Origin: Bacteroidota bacterium
GTDB lineage: Bacteria; Bacteroidota; Bacteroidia; Chitinophagales; Chitinophagaceae
Assembly (NCBI GenBank): GCA_026391455.1
Contig: JAPLEH010000001.1
Location: 62,001-126,000, forward strand
DNA length: 64,000 bases
Direction of reading: 5' to 3'
How positions within the stretch are numbered: the first letter of the stretch is position 1; the number at the start of each line of letters is the position of its first letter. Both the position numbers and the translations under genes were made by a program. Shown in pieces: positions 18,201-27,500 of the stretch. The notes under the pieces were generated by a model. It was not told where the DNA came from. It did no database searches and saw only the letters and a program-made list of their open reading frames with translations.

Positions 18201-18617
18201 CCATCTGGTTTTGTAGAGCATCCGAATATCAAATCCACTACTTCAATCGTGGACTTTATCTTCCGTGTACTCGGATACGAATACCTGGGACGTACCGATC
18301 TGGTGCATGTGCTCGACAAACCCGAAGTAATGAATACCGGTGCAGACGAATGGGATGAAGTGCCTTCTAACCCTCTCGAATATGCGAAAGATCCGGAACT
18401 GAGTAGCGTACGCATCACCCCCGCAACAGTAAAGCCGGCTGTAGATAAAAAAGTGACACAGGCCATGAAAGTGGATACCAGCATGGATGCGATGAATGCG
18501 ATGAACCGGGTTATGCAGGGAGACGCGCCCGCTTGTACCAATTGCGGACATATCACCGTACGCAGTGGTACCTGCTACAAATGTCTCAATTGCGGAACAC
18601 AGGGCGGATGCAGCTAA
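15246..18617 (+). CDS. nrdJ: Adenosylcobalamin-dependent (class II) ribonucleotide reductase
   Basis: Cytoplasmic enzyme that reduces ribonucleotides to deoxyribonucleotides using adenosylcobalamin. The 1123-residue protein is of the large B12-dependent type. It shows the substrate-site motif NPCSEYMFLDNTACNLAS (NPCSE near 390-394), ATVIAPTGTIGLVMDCDTTG (near 584-603), and a C-terminal cysteine cluster in the last 27 residues with four CxxC-like pairs (CTNC, CYKC, CGTQGGC) for thiol transfer. A charged Lys/Ala/Glu linker (about 838-860) separates the barrel from the C-terminal part. A terminator follows. Confidence 0.96.
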   Translation: MATKTKASPKGGLQFSRRFTRDDVKVFDMFEYDYRTSVIRNPSGEVVFEMNNVEVPKQWSQIATDILAQKYFRKAGVPQPDGSLGRETSVKQVAHRLAHCWRAWGERYGYFASSNDAQVFYEELVYSILDQMCVPNSPQWFNTGLHECYGITGKPQGHYYVDPIDGELKKSQNAYERPQPHACFILSVDDDLVNEGGIMDLWVREARIFKYGSGVGTNYSNLRGAGEKLSGGGSSSGLMSFLKIGDRAAGAIKSGGTTRRAAKMVCLDLDHPEIVEFINWKVEEEKKVGALIAAGYPSGYEDEAYRTVSGQNSNNSIRIPNEFFKVLAEDGEWELKGRMDGRVMKKVPARELWNQIAYAAWRCADPGTQYNTTINEWHTCPEGGEIRASNPCSEYMFLDNTACNLASANLMKFFDTTNNQFDVEGYAYNCRLWTVVLEISVLMAQFPSKEVAQLSYEYRTLGLGYANLGTMLMVSGIPYDSEEARAIAGSISAIMTGTAYKTSAEMAQVLGAFPRYEENKEHMMRVMRNHRLAAYDADEYENLSLKPVGIKAKYCPDYLLKAACKAWDDAVEMGEKYGYRNAQATVIAPTGTIGLVMDCDTTGVEPDFALVKFKKLSGGGYFKIINQSVPNALKNLGYTTKESEAIIKYATGAASFAGAPFINHQSLSEKGFIADEIKRLDAAALTAFEIGFVFNKYTLGEECLQRLGFTPEQYNNFEWSLLEALGFTDEQIEAANDYVCGTMMLEGAPYLKEEHLPVFDCANKCGQKGQRYIHAHGHIRMMGATQPFISGAISKTINLPHEAKVEEIADAYLLSWQLGLKANALYRDGSKLSQPLSNKSDKKKKTDDGTAKAEEVAAEEAVAESNIVDLGKLTVDELLEEVQKRVQASPDTKLKRKLASIVERRALPAKRRGFTQKAKINGQAIFLRTGEYGDGTLGEIFIDMAKEGATMRSMMNCFAISISIGLQYGVPLEEFVDKFAFTRFDPSGFVEHPNIKSTTSIVDFIFRVLGYEYLGRTDLVHVLDKPEVMNTGADEWDEVPSNPLEYAKDPELSSVRITPATVKPAVDKKVTQAMKVDTSMDAMNAMNRVMQGDAPACTNCGHITVRSGTCYKCLNCGTQGGCS

Positions 18618-18653
18618 GCTTCCGTAAAGTGTGACATAAACTAGTCTAGGACG

Positions 18654-18681
18654 GTCTGCCTTCGCCAAGGCTTCGGCGGAC
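18654..18681. repeat. CCGAAGGC-type palindromic repeat
   Basis: GTCTGCC (18654-18660) and GGCGGAC (18675-18681) form an imperfect hairpin around TTCGCCAAGGCTTC. It is similar in style to the GCCGAAGGC palindromes at 1391-1794. Confidence 0.5.
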
Positions 18682-18719
18682 AAGGAAAAACCAAATAAAG
18701 AGAGTACCCATTAAATTCA

Positions 18720-18749
18720 TCCCGGCAAACTTGTCGGGATGTTTTTTTT
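18720..18749 (+). terminator. Terminator after nrdJ
   Basis: TCCCGGCAA (18720-18728) pairs with TTGTCGGGA (18731-18739) including one G-U pair, followed by eight T at 18742-18749. Confidence 0.85.
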
Positions 18750-18785
18750 GTAACATGGTTGGAAAGAAAGTTAAAGAAAATTAGA

Positions 18786-19220
18786 TCATGGGTTGGCTTT
18801 GTCGGGAACCGATTCATCTTTATAACTGATCCGGTGTATGATCGTCGGTTTACCCCAGGTTCGTTCATCCCCGAATATTTCATACACCAGGGCTGACACC
18901 CTTACGGTATCGCCCGCATAAACTTTTTCTTTGGGAAGATTGCATACCCACATGTTTAATTTACCGGCGGTTAAATAAAGATCAGCTCCGGTAGAAACCA
19001 CCACACATTTTTTATTTTCCAGGAATGCAAAAAGCCCGCGTCCTTCTTTGAAGGACCGGCAATCAACTGTATCCGGGGTTAACACGTAATGATATTTTTC
19101 ATCCGGTTTATCGGAATACACTACAATTGCGGGCCTGGTAAAGGGAGTGTAAATTTTTTTACCAACTTCCTGCCGGCAGCCAATCTGCAGCAACAGAATC
19201 AAATAAATAAAGCCTTTCAT
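18786..19220 (-). CDS. Hypothetical lipoprotein
   Basis: Unrecognised 144-residue protein. The N-terminus MKGFIYLILLLQIGCRQE is a lipoprotein signal peptide with cysteine at residue 15, so a membrane-anchored location is likely. The mature part is beta-rich, with segments such as PAIVVYSDKPDEKYHYVLTP and KVYAGDTVRVSALVYEIFG. No domain was recognised. It is convergent with nrdJ and divergent from the SusC gene. Confidence 0.65.
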   Translation of the reverse strand: MKGFIYLILLLQIGCRQEVGKKIYTPFTRPAIVVYSDKPDEKYHYVLTPDTVDCRSFKEGRGLFAFLENKKCVVVSTGADLYLTAGKLNMWVCNLPKEKVYAGDTVRVSALVYEIFGDERTWGKPTIIHRISYKDESVPDKANP

Positions 19221-19482
19221 GGCAATTGATTTTAACAGTCTGTTCGGTTAGCCAAAACTGGCTATCCGTCCCTGTTTGATTAACTAGTGCAATAATAGTA
19301 TCATTCCGGAAATACTGCCTGCTGTTGGTAAAATAAGTGTAAACACTAGTCATTACGACTAGGAATAGGGTGCGGTTTTGTGCGGTTGTCGCAAATTCTC
19401 GTTTAAAAATATTGGTTTTGGTTAATATAGTATCATTTTAATGTTGATAGACTTGCTACTTTTATTGAAACGAAACTGCTAT
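19221..19482 (+). promoter_or_regulatory. SusC upstream region with direct repeats and a palindrome
   Basis: ATAGTATCATT occurs twice, at 19295-19305 and 19427-19437. GTGCGGTT is repeated at 19370-19377 and 19380-19387, a spacing of one helical turn. CTAGTC (19346-19351) and GACTAG (19357-19362) form a palindrome. These are candidate operator sites for the SusC/SusD operon. A related ATAGTATTA sequence occurs upstream of the mannanase. No -33/-7 pair was placed with confidence. Confidence 0.35.
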
Positions 19483-22400
19483 ATGAGAAAAAAACTACTT
19501 GCCGGAGCTTGCACCGTGCTATGCATTCTTCTGATACAATCTGCTTTTGCACAACAAAAAACCGTTACCGGGGTCGTTAAACAAAACAATGCACCCGCTT
19601 CGGCTGCTTCCGTAATCGTAAAGGGCACCACGGTGGGAACCCGCACAGATGCCAACGGAACATTTTCCTTTTCCGTGCCTGCAAATGCCAAAACATTGGT
19701 GATTTCTTCAGTTGGTTTTGAAAGCCAGGAGGTAGACATTCCGGTGTCCGGCTCTATCGAAGTAAATCTTACCATATTGAATAATGTGTTGAATGAAGTA
19801 GTAGTGACCGGATATTCCAGTCAGCGAAAGAAAGACATTACAGGTGCCGTATCGGTGGTAAACGTGAGCGACCTCAAATTACAACCAACATCCGATGCAC
19901 AAAGCCAGTTGCAGGGACGGGCATCGGGCGTTACGGTAATACAAAATTCCATTCCCGGTTCTCCTTCCAACGTTCGCATCAGGGGTCTCGGGTCTTTCAA
20001 TAATAACAATCCGCTCTATGTGGTGGATGGTGTGCAGACCGGGAGTATTTCCGGTATCAATCCAAATGATATTGAAAGCCTGCAGGTATTGAAAGATGCT
20101 GCCTCTGCTTCTATTTACGGCGTACGTGCCTCTAATGGTGTGATCATTGTAACAACCAAGAAGGGGAAGAAGAAAGGAGTAAGTGTAAGTTATGATATGT
20201 ATTATGGCTCACAGAATCCTGGTAAAGGACAACCTTTTCTCAATGCACAGGAACAGGCTGAGTTATTATTTCTCTCCCGTAAAAACAGCGGGTTAGCCAT
20301 TACCGGGTCTGTGTTTGGCAACGGGGCCACACCTGTACTGCCCGATTATATTTATTATTCAGGAGCGGCCAATAACGGAATTCCCATCATGAATGGTAAC
20401 CCCGGCGTAAATCCCGCGCTGTATTCACTGGACTATGGCCGCCTTGGCGATCCGGGTTATTCACCTTACATCATTGTGCCAACCAGTAAAAATGGTACTG
20501 ACTGGTACAAGGAGTCAACACAAAATGCACCCATTCAGAGTCATAACCTTTCACTTAGCGGAGCCGGTGAGAACAGCCGCTTTATGCTGAGCCTGAATTA
20601 TTTTAATCAGGAAGCAATTACCAAATGGCAATTCTTCAAGCGCTATACAGCACGCCTGAACAGTGAATTCAATGTACTGCCAACTGTAAGAGTGGGAGAA
20701 AATCTGCAGGTATTTTCTTCTGTGGCCAATGTAGGCAATACCGGACAGGGTGAAGGATCCATTTTAGCACAGGTATCCAGAACACATTCAATTGTTCCGG
20801 TATACACCATCGTACCTGGTGATTTTGCCGGAACACTGGGTGGTGCCGGTAGTGCATTTGGTACCTGGGGCAACGGTAAAAATCCGGTAGCTCAATTGTA
20901 CCGTGCCAAAGACAACCGCAGCAATGATATTAATATGTTTGGCAACCTGTATGCTGAAGTGGATATCGCCAAACACTTTATGGTTCGCTCCAGTTTCGGA
21001 GGTGCTATCAATACCAACAACTCTTACAATTATCCGTTTGTGGAATATGAGCACACCGAGAATAATGCCAATACGGTGTATACAGAAAATTTTATCCGCA
21101 ACACACAATGGATATGGACCAACCAGTTGTCATACAAGAATACATTTGGCAATCATAAAATAGCAGCCCTCGTGGGCACTGAAGCACAAAAGGGTGGAGG
21201 CCGTCAACTGATCGGCGCTGCCACTACTTTTTATGTGTACAACTATCTGCCCTTTATCAACCTGAACAATGGTACCGTGCAGAACCTCGGAGGCAGTCAA
21301 ACATTTACTCCCGGCACAACGGTATCGTATTTTGCGAAAGCAGATTACACGTACCGTGATAAATTCATTGCGTCTGCCACTATCAGAAGAGACGGATCTT
21401 CCAAATTCCTCGGTGATAACCGGTGGGGTAATTTCCCGGCGTTTTCACTTGGATGGATCGCTTCTGAAGAAAAATTCTTAAAGGATGTAAAATGGCTGAA
21501 CTTCCTGAAAGTAAGGGGTAGCTGGGGCAAGCTGGGTAATGAAGCTGCTGTAAGTGCATCGAATGCCTATACCACTTTTGGCAGCAATCGTCAAAGCTCC
21601 TGGTACGATCTTACCGGTACACAAAGCGCACCGCTCGAAGGTTTCTTCTTATCCTTCGTGGGCAATCCCTTGGGTAAATGGGAAGCTGCTGTAACTACCA
21701 ATATTGGTTTTGATGCGACCATCTTCAAGAACACCGAAATTGTGTTTGACTGGTACCAGAAGAAAACAGAAGACCTGCTGTACAACCCCGCCGGCCAGGC
21801 CATCGGTGGTGCAGTGGTGGCCAACAACCCTGCATTCCGCAATGTGGGAAGTATGAAGAACAGTGGTATTGACCTGATGATCACTAACCGTACGAATATT
21901 AACCGGCAGATCAAACTCAATACTACATTGACATTAACTACCTATAAAAATGAAATAACCAAAATAAACGGCGATCAGCAATTCTTTGATTTCAACAGCC
22001 CGGTGAATGAAGCCAACAGGATCGGATCCAATGCTACCCGCAATTTTGTAGGCAGCCCGCTCAATACCTATTATGGTTATAAAGTGATCGGATTGTTCCA
22101 AACGGCTGCTGAAGCTGCGGCATACAACCAGCCAGGTGCCGGCCCCGGCCGTTTCAAGTATGAGGATATCAACGGTGATAAGAAAATTGATGCCAATGAC
22201 AGAACCATCATCGGCAACCCTAATCCCGATTTTACCTATGGTATTAACCTGGGAGCAGAATACAAGGCTTTCGATATCTCCATGTTCTTTTATGGAGTGT
22301 CTGGAAAAGATGCATTTAACTTTACCAGGTGGTTTACGGATTTCTCCAGTGGATTCCCAGGTGGCAGAAGCAAGAGGGCTTTATATGAAAGCTGGTTGCC

Positions 22401-22743
22401 GGATGGCAGCAGACCCAATGCGACCACACCGATACAGGAAGCGACCATCGCGGCTGCAGGATTCAGCACATCCGGTGTTGTGAATTCGTATTATGTGGAA
22501 AATGCCTCCTACTTCAGAATGAGAAACCTGCAACTCGGTTACTCATTGCCGTCGAATTTACTGAGTAAAGTAAAAATTTCGAAAGCAAGAATTTATATTC
22601 AGGGAACCAACCTGTTCACCGCAACAAAGTATTCTGGTTTGAACCCGGATATCGTGAGCTCGGATGATCGTGCAGCCAGTGTGGATATTGGTGCATACCC
22701 CACGGTAAGACAATTTCTGGTGGGTGCAAACATTACTTTCTAA
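19483..22743 (+). CDS. SusC/RagA family TonB-linked outer membrane protein
   Basis: A 1086-residue TonB-dependent transporter that takes up oligomers across the outer membrane with its SusD partner. Order of parts: signal peptide MRKKLLAGACTVLCILLIQSA; a carboxypeptidase-regulatory-like domain (about 28-105, VTGVVKQNNAPASAASVIVKG); a plug domain with SNVRIRGLGSFNNNNPLYVVDG, here RIRGLGS and PLYVVDG; then a 22-strand barrel ending in a hydrophobic strand (FLVGANITF). The ATG at 19483 is chosen over one at 19441 because it starts the signal peptide. SusD follows after 28 nt. The substrate is unknown. Confidence 0.95.
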   Translation: MRKKLLAGACTVLCILLIQSAFAQQKTVTGVVKQNNAPASAASVIVKGTTVGTRTDANGTFSFSVPANAKTLVISSVGFESQEVDIPVSGSIEVNLTILNNVLNEVVVTGYSSQRKKDITGAVSVVNVSDLKLQPTSDAQSQLQGRASGVTVIQNSIPGSPSNVRIRGLGSFNNNNPLYVVDGVQTGSISGINPNDIESLQVLKDAASASIYGVRASNGVIIVTTKKGKKKGVSVSYDMYYGSQNPGKGQPFLNAQEQAELLFLSRKNSGLAITGSVFGNGATPVLPDYIYYSGAANNGIPIMNGNPGVNPALYSLDYGRLGDPGYSPYIIVPTSKNGTDWYKESTQNAPIQSHNLSLSGAGENSRFMLSLNYFNQEAITKWQFFKRYTARLNSEFNVLPTVRVGENLQVFSSVANVGNTGQGEGSILAQVSRTHSIVPVYTIVPGDFAGTLGGAGSAFGTWGNGKNPVAQLYRAKDNRSNDINMFGNLYAEVDIAKHFMVRSSFGGAINTNNSYNYPFVEYEHTENNANTVYTENFIRNTQWIWTNQLSYKNTFGNHKIAALVGTEAQKGGGRQLIGAATTFYVYNYLPFINLNNGTVQNLGGSQTFTPGTTVSYFAKADYTYRDKFIASATIRRDGSSKFLGDNRWGNFPAFSLGWIASEEKFLKDVKWLNFLKVRGSWGKLGNEAAVSASNAYTTFGSNRQSSWYDLTGTQSAPLEGFFLSFVGNPLGKWEAAVTTNIGFDATIFKNTEIVFDWYQKKTEDLLYNPAGQAIGGAVVANNPAFRNVGSMKNSGIDLMITNRTNINRQIKLNTTLTLTTYKNEITKINGDQQFFDFNSPVNEANRIGSNATRNFVGSPLNTYYGYKVIGLFQTAAEAAAYNQPGAGPGRFKYEDINGDKKIDANDRTIIGNPNPDFTYGINLGAEYKAFDISMFFYGVSGKDAFNFTRWFTDFSSGFPGGRSKRALYESWLPDGSRPNATTPIQEATIAAAGFSTSGVVNSYYVENASYFRMRNLQLGYSLPSNLLSKVKISKARIYIQGTNLFTATKYSGLNPDIVSSDDRAASVDIGAYPTVRQFLVGANITF

Positions 22744-22771
22744 ACAAAACGGTTGATCATAATTTAATATA

Positions 22772-24493
22772 ATGCATATGAAAAATAATATGACAAAAAT
22801 TCTGCTGGTGCTGGTGATCACCTCTATCCTGGCAGCCTGTAAAAAAAGTTTCCTGGATGTAAAGCCCAATGGTGTGCTGGATGAAACCACCTTGTCTACA
22901 GAGAAAGGGGTCAACAAATTATTGTTAGCCGCTTATGCCATGCTGGATGGACACGATGGAAGTTTGAACCTCGGCGGCGAATGGGGTTCAGGCGGTTCCA
23001 ACTTTCTATTTGGAGGTATCGGTGGCGGCGAAGCCAATAAAGGAAGCGACCCCGGCGATCAGGGTCCGAATATGACCCCTGTACAACGACATGATATCAC
23101 TTCCACCAACGGCGCACTGAATGACCGCTGGAAAGCGATTTATGAAGGTGTAAAACGTTGCAATACAGTTTTGCAGGTACTGGCAAAAGTGTCCAGTATC
23201 AGCGATGCCGCCCGTAAGAACATTACCGGGCAAGCCCGCTTTCTCCGGGGCTGGTATCATTTTCAGGCCAGGATTACTTTTGGGAAAGCCTGCTACCTCG
23301 ATGAAAAAATTGACAACGATCTGGCCCTGGGGCTGATTAAAGGCGTAACCAATGAAGTGGACATTTTTCCTAAAATACTGGAAGATGCCAAGTTCGCTTA
23401 CGAAAATCTTTCTGCCAATCAGGATGCAATCGGTCGTGTAAATAAATATGCGGCTGGTGCTTTCTATGGTAAAGTATTATTGTTTGTAAAAGATTTTGCC
23501 AATGCCAGAACAGTACTCACCGATGTGGTAAACAATGGTAAGAACTCAGCCGGTGTGCCTTACGATCTGAATACAAACTATGAAGACAATTTCAACCTCG
23601 CATTCGATAACAGCAAGGAATCAGTGTTTGCTTTCCAGGCTTCTTCCAATGATAATGCCGGTGCAAGAAATGGTAACTGGGGCGACCTTTTAAATCTTCC
23701 AGCTACCGGACCTGGTGGTGCCGGATTTTATTGCCCCACCTATTTTTTCACCAATCGCTTTAAAACAACAGTAACGGGATTGCCCGTTGCCAGCCCGCAG
23801 GACAATCAGGTACTTGATCCTGCAGGACAGGCCGGACTTGTTCAGTACACGGGTAATGTTGATACACGCCTCGACTGGACGATTGGAAGAAACAATGTGC
23901 CATATCATGATTGGGGTACTTATGTGACCAGTTGGCAGCGGGATGGCTCTGCCGGTCCTTTCGGTGCAAAGAAAACTTGTATCCGCCAGTCGCAGGTGGG
24001 CACTTTTCATGATGCATCTATCTGGTATTCCGCAGGTGGTGTATCACTCAATATGAATCTGATTCGTTTTTCAGACGTTATACTGATGCTGGCTGAAGCA
24101 GAAATAGAAGCAGGATCACTCAACACTGCCTTTAACCTGATCAACAGGGTGCGCAACCGTGCAAAAAATGGCACCGTTGTATCATTCCCTGCTTCAGTGG
24201 GCGTAGCTAAAACAGAACCCTACACCGTGGCATTTGCCTCACAGGCAGAAGCCAGAACGGCAGTGCGTCTGGAAAGGCAACTGGAACTGGGAATGGAAGG
24301 TGGCCGCTTCTTCGACTTAGTGCGCTGGGGTATTGCAGCCACTGAAATCAATGCATACTATGCGTACGAAAGTCCGCTTCCTTATCAGGTACTGCTGAAA
24401 AGCCCGGTGCCTTCTTACAGCTCACCGGCGAATGATTACTACCCGGTGCCACAACAACAAATTGATCTGAGCAATGGATTTATAAAACCATAA
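22772..24493 (+). CDS. SusD/RagB family nutrient-binding outer membrane lipoprotein
   Basis: A 573-residue surface lipoprotein that caps the SusC barrel. It has a lipobox ILAACKKSFLDVKPNG, and the SusD start KKSFLDVKPNG is followed by TPR-like helices including ARFLRGWYHFQARITFG. The C-terminal signature ELGMEGGRFFDLVRWG is typical of RagB/SusD. Three in-frame ATGs lie close together (22772, 22778, 22790); the first is used. A terminator follows. Confidence 0.95.
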   Translation: MHMKNNMTKILLVLVITSILAACKKSFLDVKPNGVLDETTLSTEKGVNKLLLAAYAMLDGHDGSLNLGGEWGSGGSNFLFGGIGGGEANKGSDPGDQGPNMTPVQRHDITSTNGALNDRWKAIYEGVKRCNTVLQVLAKVSSISDAARKNITGQARFLRGWYHFQARITFGKACYLDEKIDNDLALGLIKGVTNEVDIFPKILEDAKFAYENLSANQDAIGRVNKYAAGAFYGKVLLFVKDFANARTVLTDVVNNGKNSAGVPYDLNTNYEDNFNLAFDNSKESVFAFQASSNDNAGARNGNWGDLLNLPATGPGGAGFYCPTYFFTNRFKTTVTGLPVASPQDNQVLDPAGQAGLVQYTGNVDTRLDWTIGRNNVPYHDWGTYVTSWQRDGSAGPFGAKKTCIRQSQVGTFHDASIWYSAGGVSLNMNLIRFSDVILMLAEAEIEAGSLNTAFNLINRVRNRAKNGTVVSFPASVGVAKTEPYTVAFASQAEARTAVRLERQLELGMEGGRFFDLVRWGIAATEINAYYAYESPLPYQVLLKSPVPSYSSPANDYYPVPQQQIDLSNGFIKP

Positions 24494-24512
24494 TAATAAA
24501 ATTTCGATGTAA

Positions 24513-24544
24513 AAAAGGCAGGCCATGATTGGTCTGCCTTTTAT
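24513..24544 (+). terminator. Terminator (or attenuator) after susD-like gene
   Basis: AAAAGGCAGGCC (24513-24524) pairs with GGTCTGCCTTTT (24531-24542) with one mismatch and a 6-nt loop. It separates SusC/SusD from the VCBS/haloperoxidase pair, which could still be reached by read-through. Confidence 0.75.
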
Positions 24545-24591
24545 TAATTTTGGAAGGTATGTTTTTCCAGTCCCTGCTCAAATTGAATAGT

Positions 24592-27500
24592 ATGATGCGA
24601 TGGCTGCCTGTGGCTGTAATCATGGTATTGCTATTTTCCTGTTCAGCAAAAAAAGGTCGTTTTGTACAGCTCAGTTCGTCTGCAACAGGAATTGATTTTG
24701 TCAACCAGATTACGGAAAATGACTCTGTCAATATTTTTGACTTCGCCAATATATACAATGGCGGAGGCGTTGGCGTTGGCGATTTTAATAACGACGGTAA
24801 GCAGGATCTCTACTTTACAGGCAATATGGTGTCTAACCGTCTTTATCTCAATAAAGGAAATTTACAATTCCGGGACGTAACAACAATCTCGCAAACAGGA
24901 GGCGGTGGTATTTGGAGCCGTGGCGTGGCGGTAGTGGATATTAATAATGATGGCAAACAGGACTTATATGTATGCGCTACGGCCAAACATGATGCCCAGC
25001 AACGGATTAATAAATTGTATGTAAACCAGGGATGGGACAACGACTCCATTCCGGTATTCAGAGACATGGCCGCCGAATACGGTTTGGCAGATACTACGCA
25101 AAGCACCATGGCTTATTTTTTCGATTATGATAATGATGGTGACCTGGACTGCTATATCGGGGTGAACCATATCATACAGGATGAGTATGCAAATACATTC
25201 CGGCCACGCAACCTTCACGGTGAGCATCCAAGTACCGGACGGCTTTACCGCAATGAATGGAATGATACATTGCAGCATGCTGTTTTCAAAGATGTGTCGC
25301 GCGAAGCGGGTATTTTAATAGAAGGGTATACCCATGCTGCAGATATTTTTGATGCTAATAATGATGGTTGGCAGGACATACTGGTATTGAATGATTACAT
25401 TTCCAGCAATGTGCTTTATATCAATAATCAGGATGGCACTTTTACTGATCGGGTGCGGGAATATTTTAAGCATGCAGCCGCCAACTCCATGGGTAGCGAT
25501 GCTGTAGATATTAATAACGACGGACTTACGGATGTGATTGAAGTAGACATGGCCCCGCAGGATAATTTGCGCAAGAAAATGTTTCAGGCCCCGGTCAGTT
25601 ATCAAATGTACCAGAATACGGAGCAGTATGGTTATCAGTACCAGTATACCCGAAACATGCTGCACGTGAACCTGGGCAATACCGTTGGGGAACAGGATTC
25701 AGTGCAGCACCCCATCTTCGCGGAAGCCGGTTATTTTGCCGGTATTGCCGAAACAGACTGGAGCTGGACACCGCTGGTGGCCGATTTTGATAATGATGGA
25801 CAAAAAGATATTTTATTCACCAACGGTTTTCCTAAAGATATTACCGACCGGGATTTTATGACTTATCGGAATGAAGCCTATCAGCTCACTTCCAAAAAAG
25901 ATATGCTCGATGAAATCCCGGAAGTTAAAATTCACAATTATATCTACCGGAACAATGGTCACCTGAAATTTGAAGACATGAGCACCGTTTGGGGCATGGA
26001 GAGTCCATCGTTTTCAAACGGGGCTGTATCGGCAGATCTCGATAATGACGGCGACCTGGACATCGTCATTAATAATATTAATGAAGTGCCAGGCGTATAT
26101 GAAAACCGGCTGAACGGCAATAAGCCTGCCGGCAATTTTATCAACATACATTTTTACGGAACGGAAAAAAACAAACAGGGGATAGGCGCTACTGTTTCGA
26201 TATACCAGCAGGGCCTGGTGCAGACCTATACCAATAATCCTTTCCGGGGTTATATCTCATCGCAATCTCCGGTGCTGCATGCAGGATTGGCTGTCGGCAT
26301 ACCGCTTGATTCTGTAGTGGTACGATGGCCCGGCAGTGCGCTTACACAAACCGTAAAGACAGTTTCTGCTGGTGCCAATCTTCTGCTCGATATTAAAAAT
26401 GCCGTGGCCCGGCCTGTTGCAGTACCATCCGCCACAAATGCATGGTTTACCAATATTACTACGCAACAGGGAATCAGTTATATTCACCGGCAACGCGATT
26501 TTGTTGATTTTAATATCCAGAAATTATTGCCTCATAAGCTGTCAGAATACACTCCTGGCATTGCAGCCGGAGATATTAACGGAGACGGTCTCGATGATTT
26601 TATTACCGGCGGTGTATCCGGATACAGCCCCATGAAATTCATCCAGCAGCCAGACGGACATTTTCTCACGCAGCCATTATTGACAGATGAAATGGCCGCG
26701 CTCAAACAATCTGAAGACAGGGGATTGCTATTGTTTGACGCCGATAACGATAATGATAATGATCTGTATATAGCAGCGGGAGGTTACCAGTACGACAGCG
26801 GCACAAAGGCTTATGCCGATGCGCTCTGGCTCAATGATGGTAAAGGTAATTTTATTCCCGATAGCAGTGCTTTGCCAGCCAATTTTACCAGTAAGTTTTG
26901 TGTGCGTGCCGCAGACTATGATAAAGATGGTGACCTGGATTTATTTATTGCCGGCCGCGTGGACCCGCACGCCTATCCAAGGCCCGTATCCGATTTTATT
27001 TATCGCAATGATTCAAAAAATGGAAAAGTGGCTTTCAGCGATGTAACAAAGGAAGTGGCGCCGGCCTTACTCAATACAGGGTTGACCTGCGATGGTATTT
27101 TTTCTGATTATGATAATGATGGCTGGCCGGACTTGATCATTACCGGCGAATGGATGCCGGTTACCTTTTTGCACAACGACAAAGGTCATTTTGTGCCCGC
27201 CAATGAAAATACAGGCATCGCCGGAAAATCAGGCTGGTGGAATAGCCTGGCCGCCGGCGATTTTGATAACGATGGCGATATGGATTATATCGCCGGTAAC
27301 CAGGGGCTTAATTCTTTTTTCCGGGCAAGTACAGAACGGCCGGTTCATGTATATGCAAAAGATTTTGATGATAACAAAAGCTATGATGCTATGTTGTCCC
27401 TGTATTTACTGGACAATCTGCAGCCGGGCGGTACGTGGAAAGAATTTCCTGCCAATGGCCGTGATGATATGATTAAGCAACTATTAATGATGCGACGTGA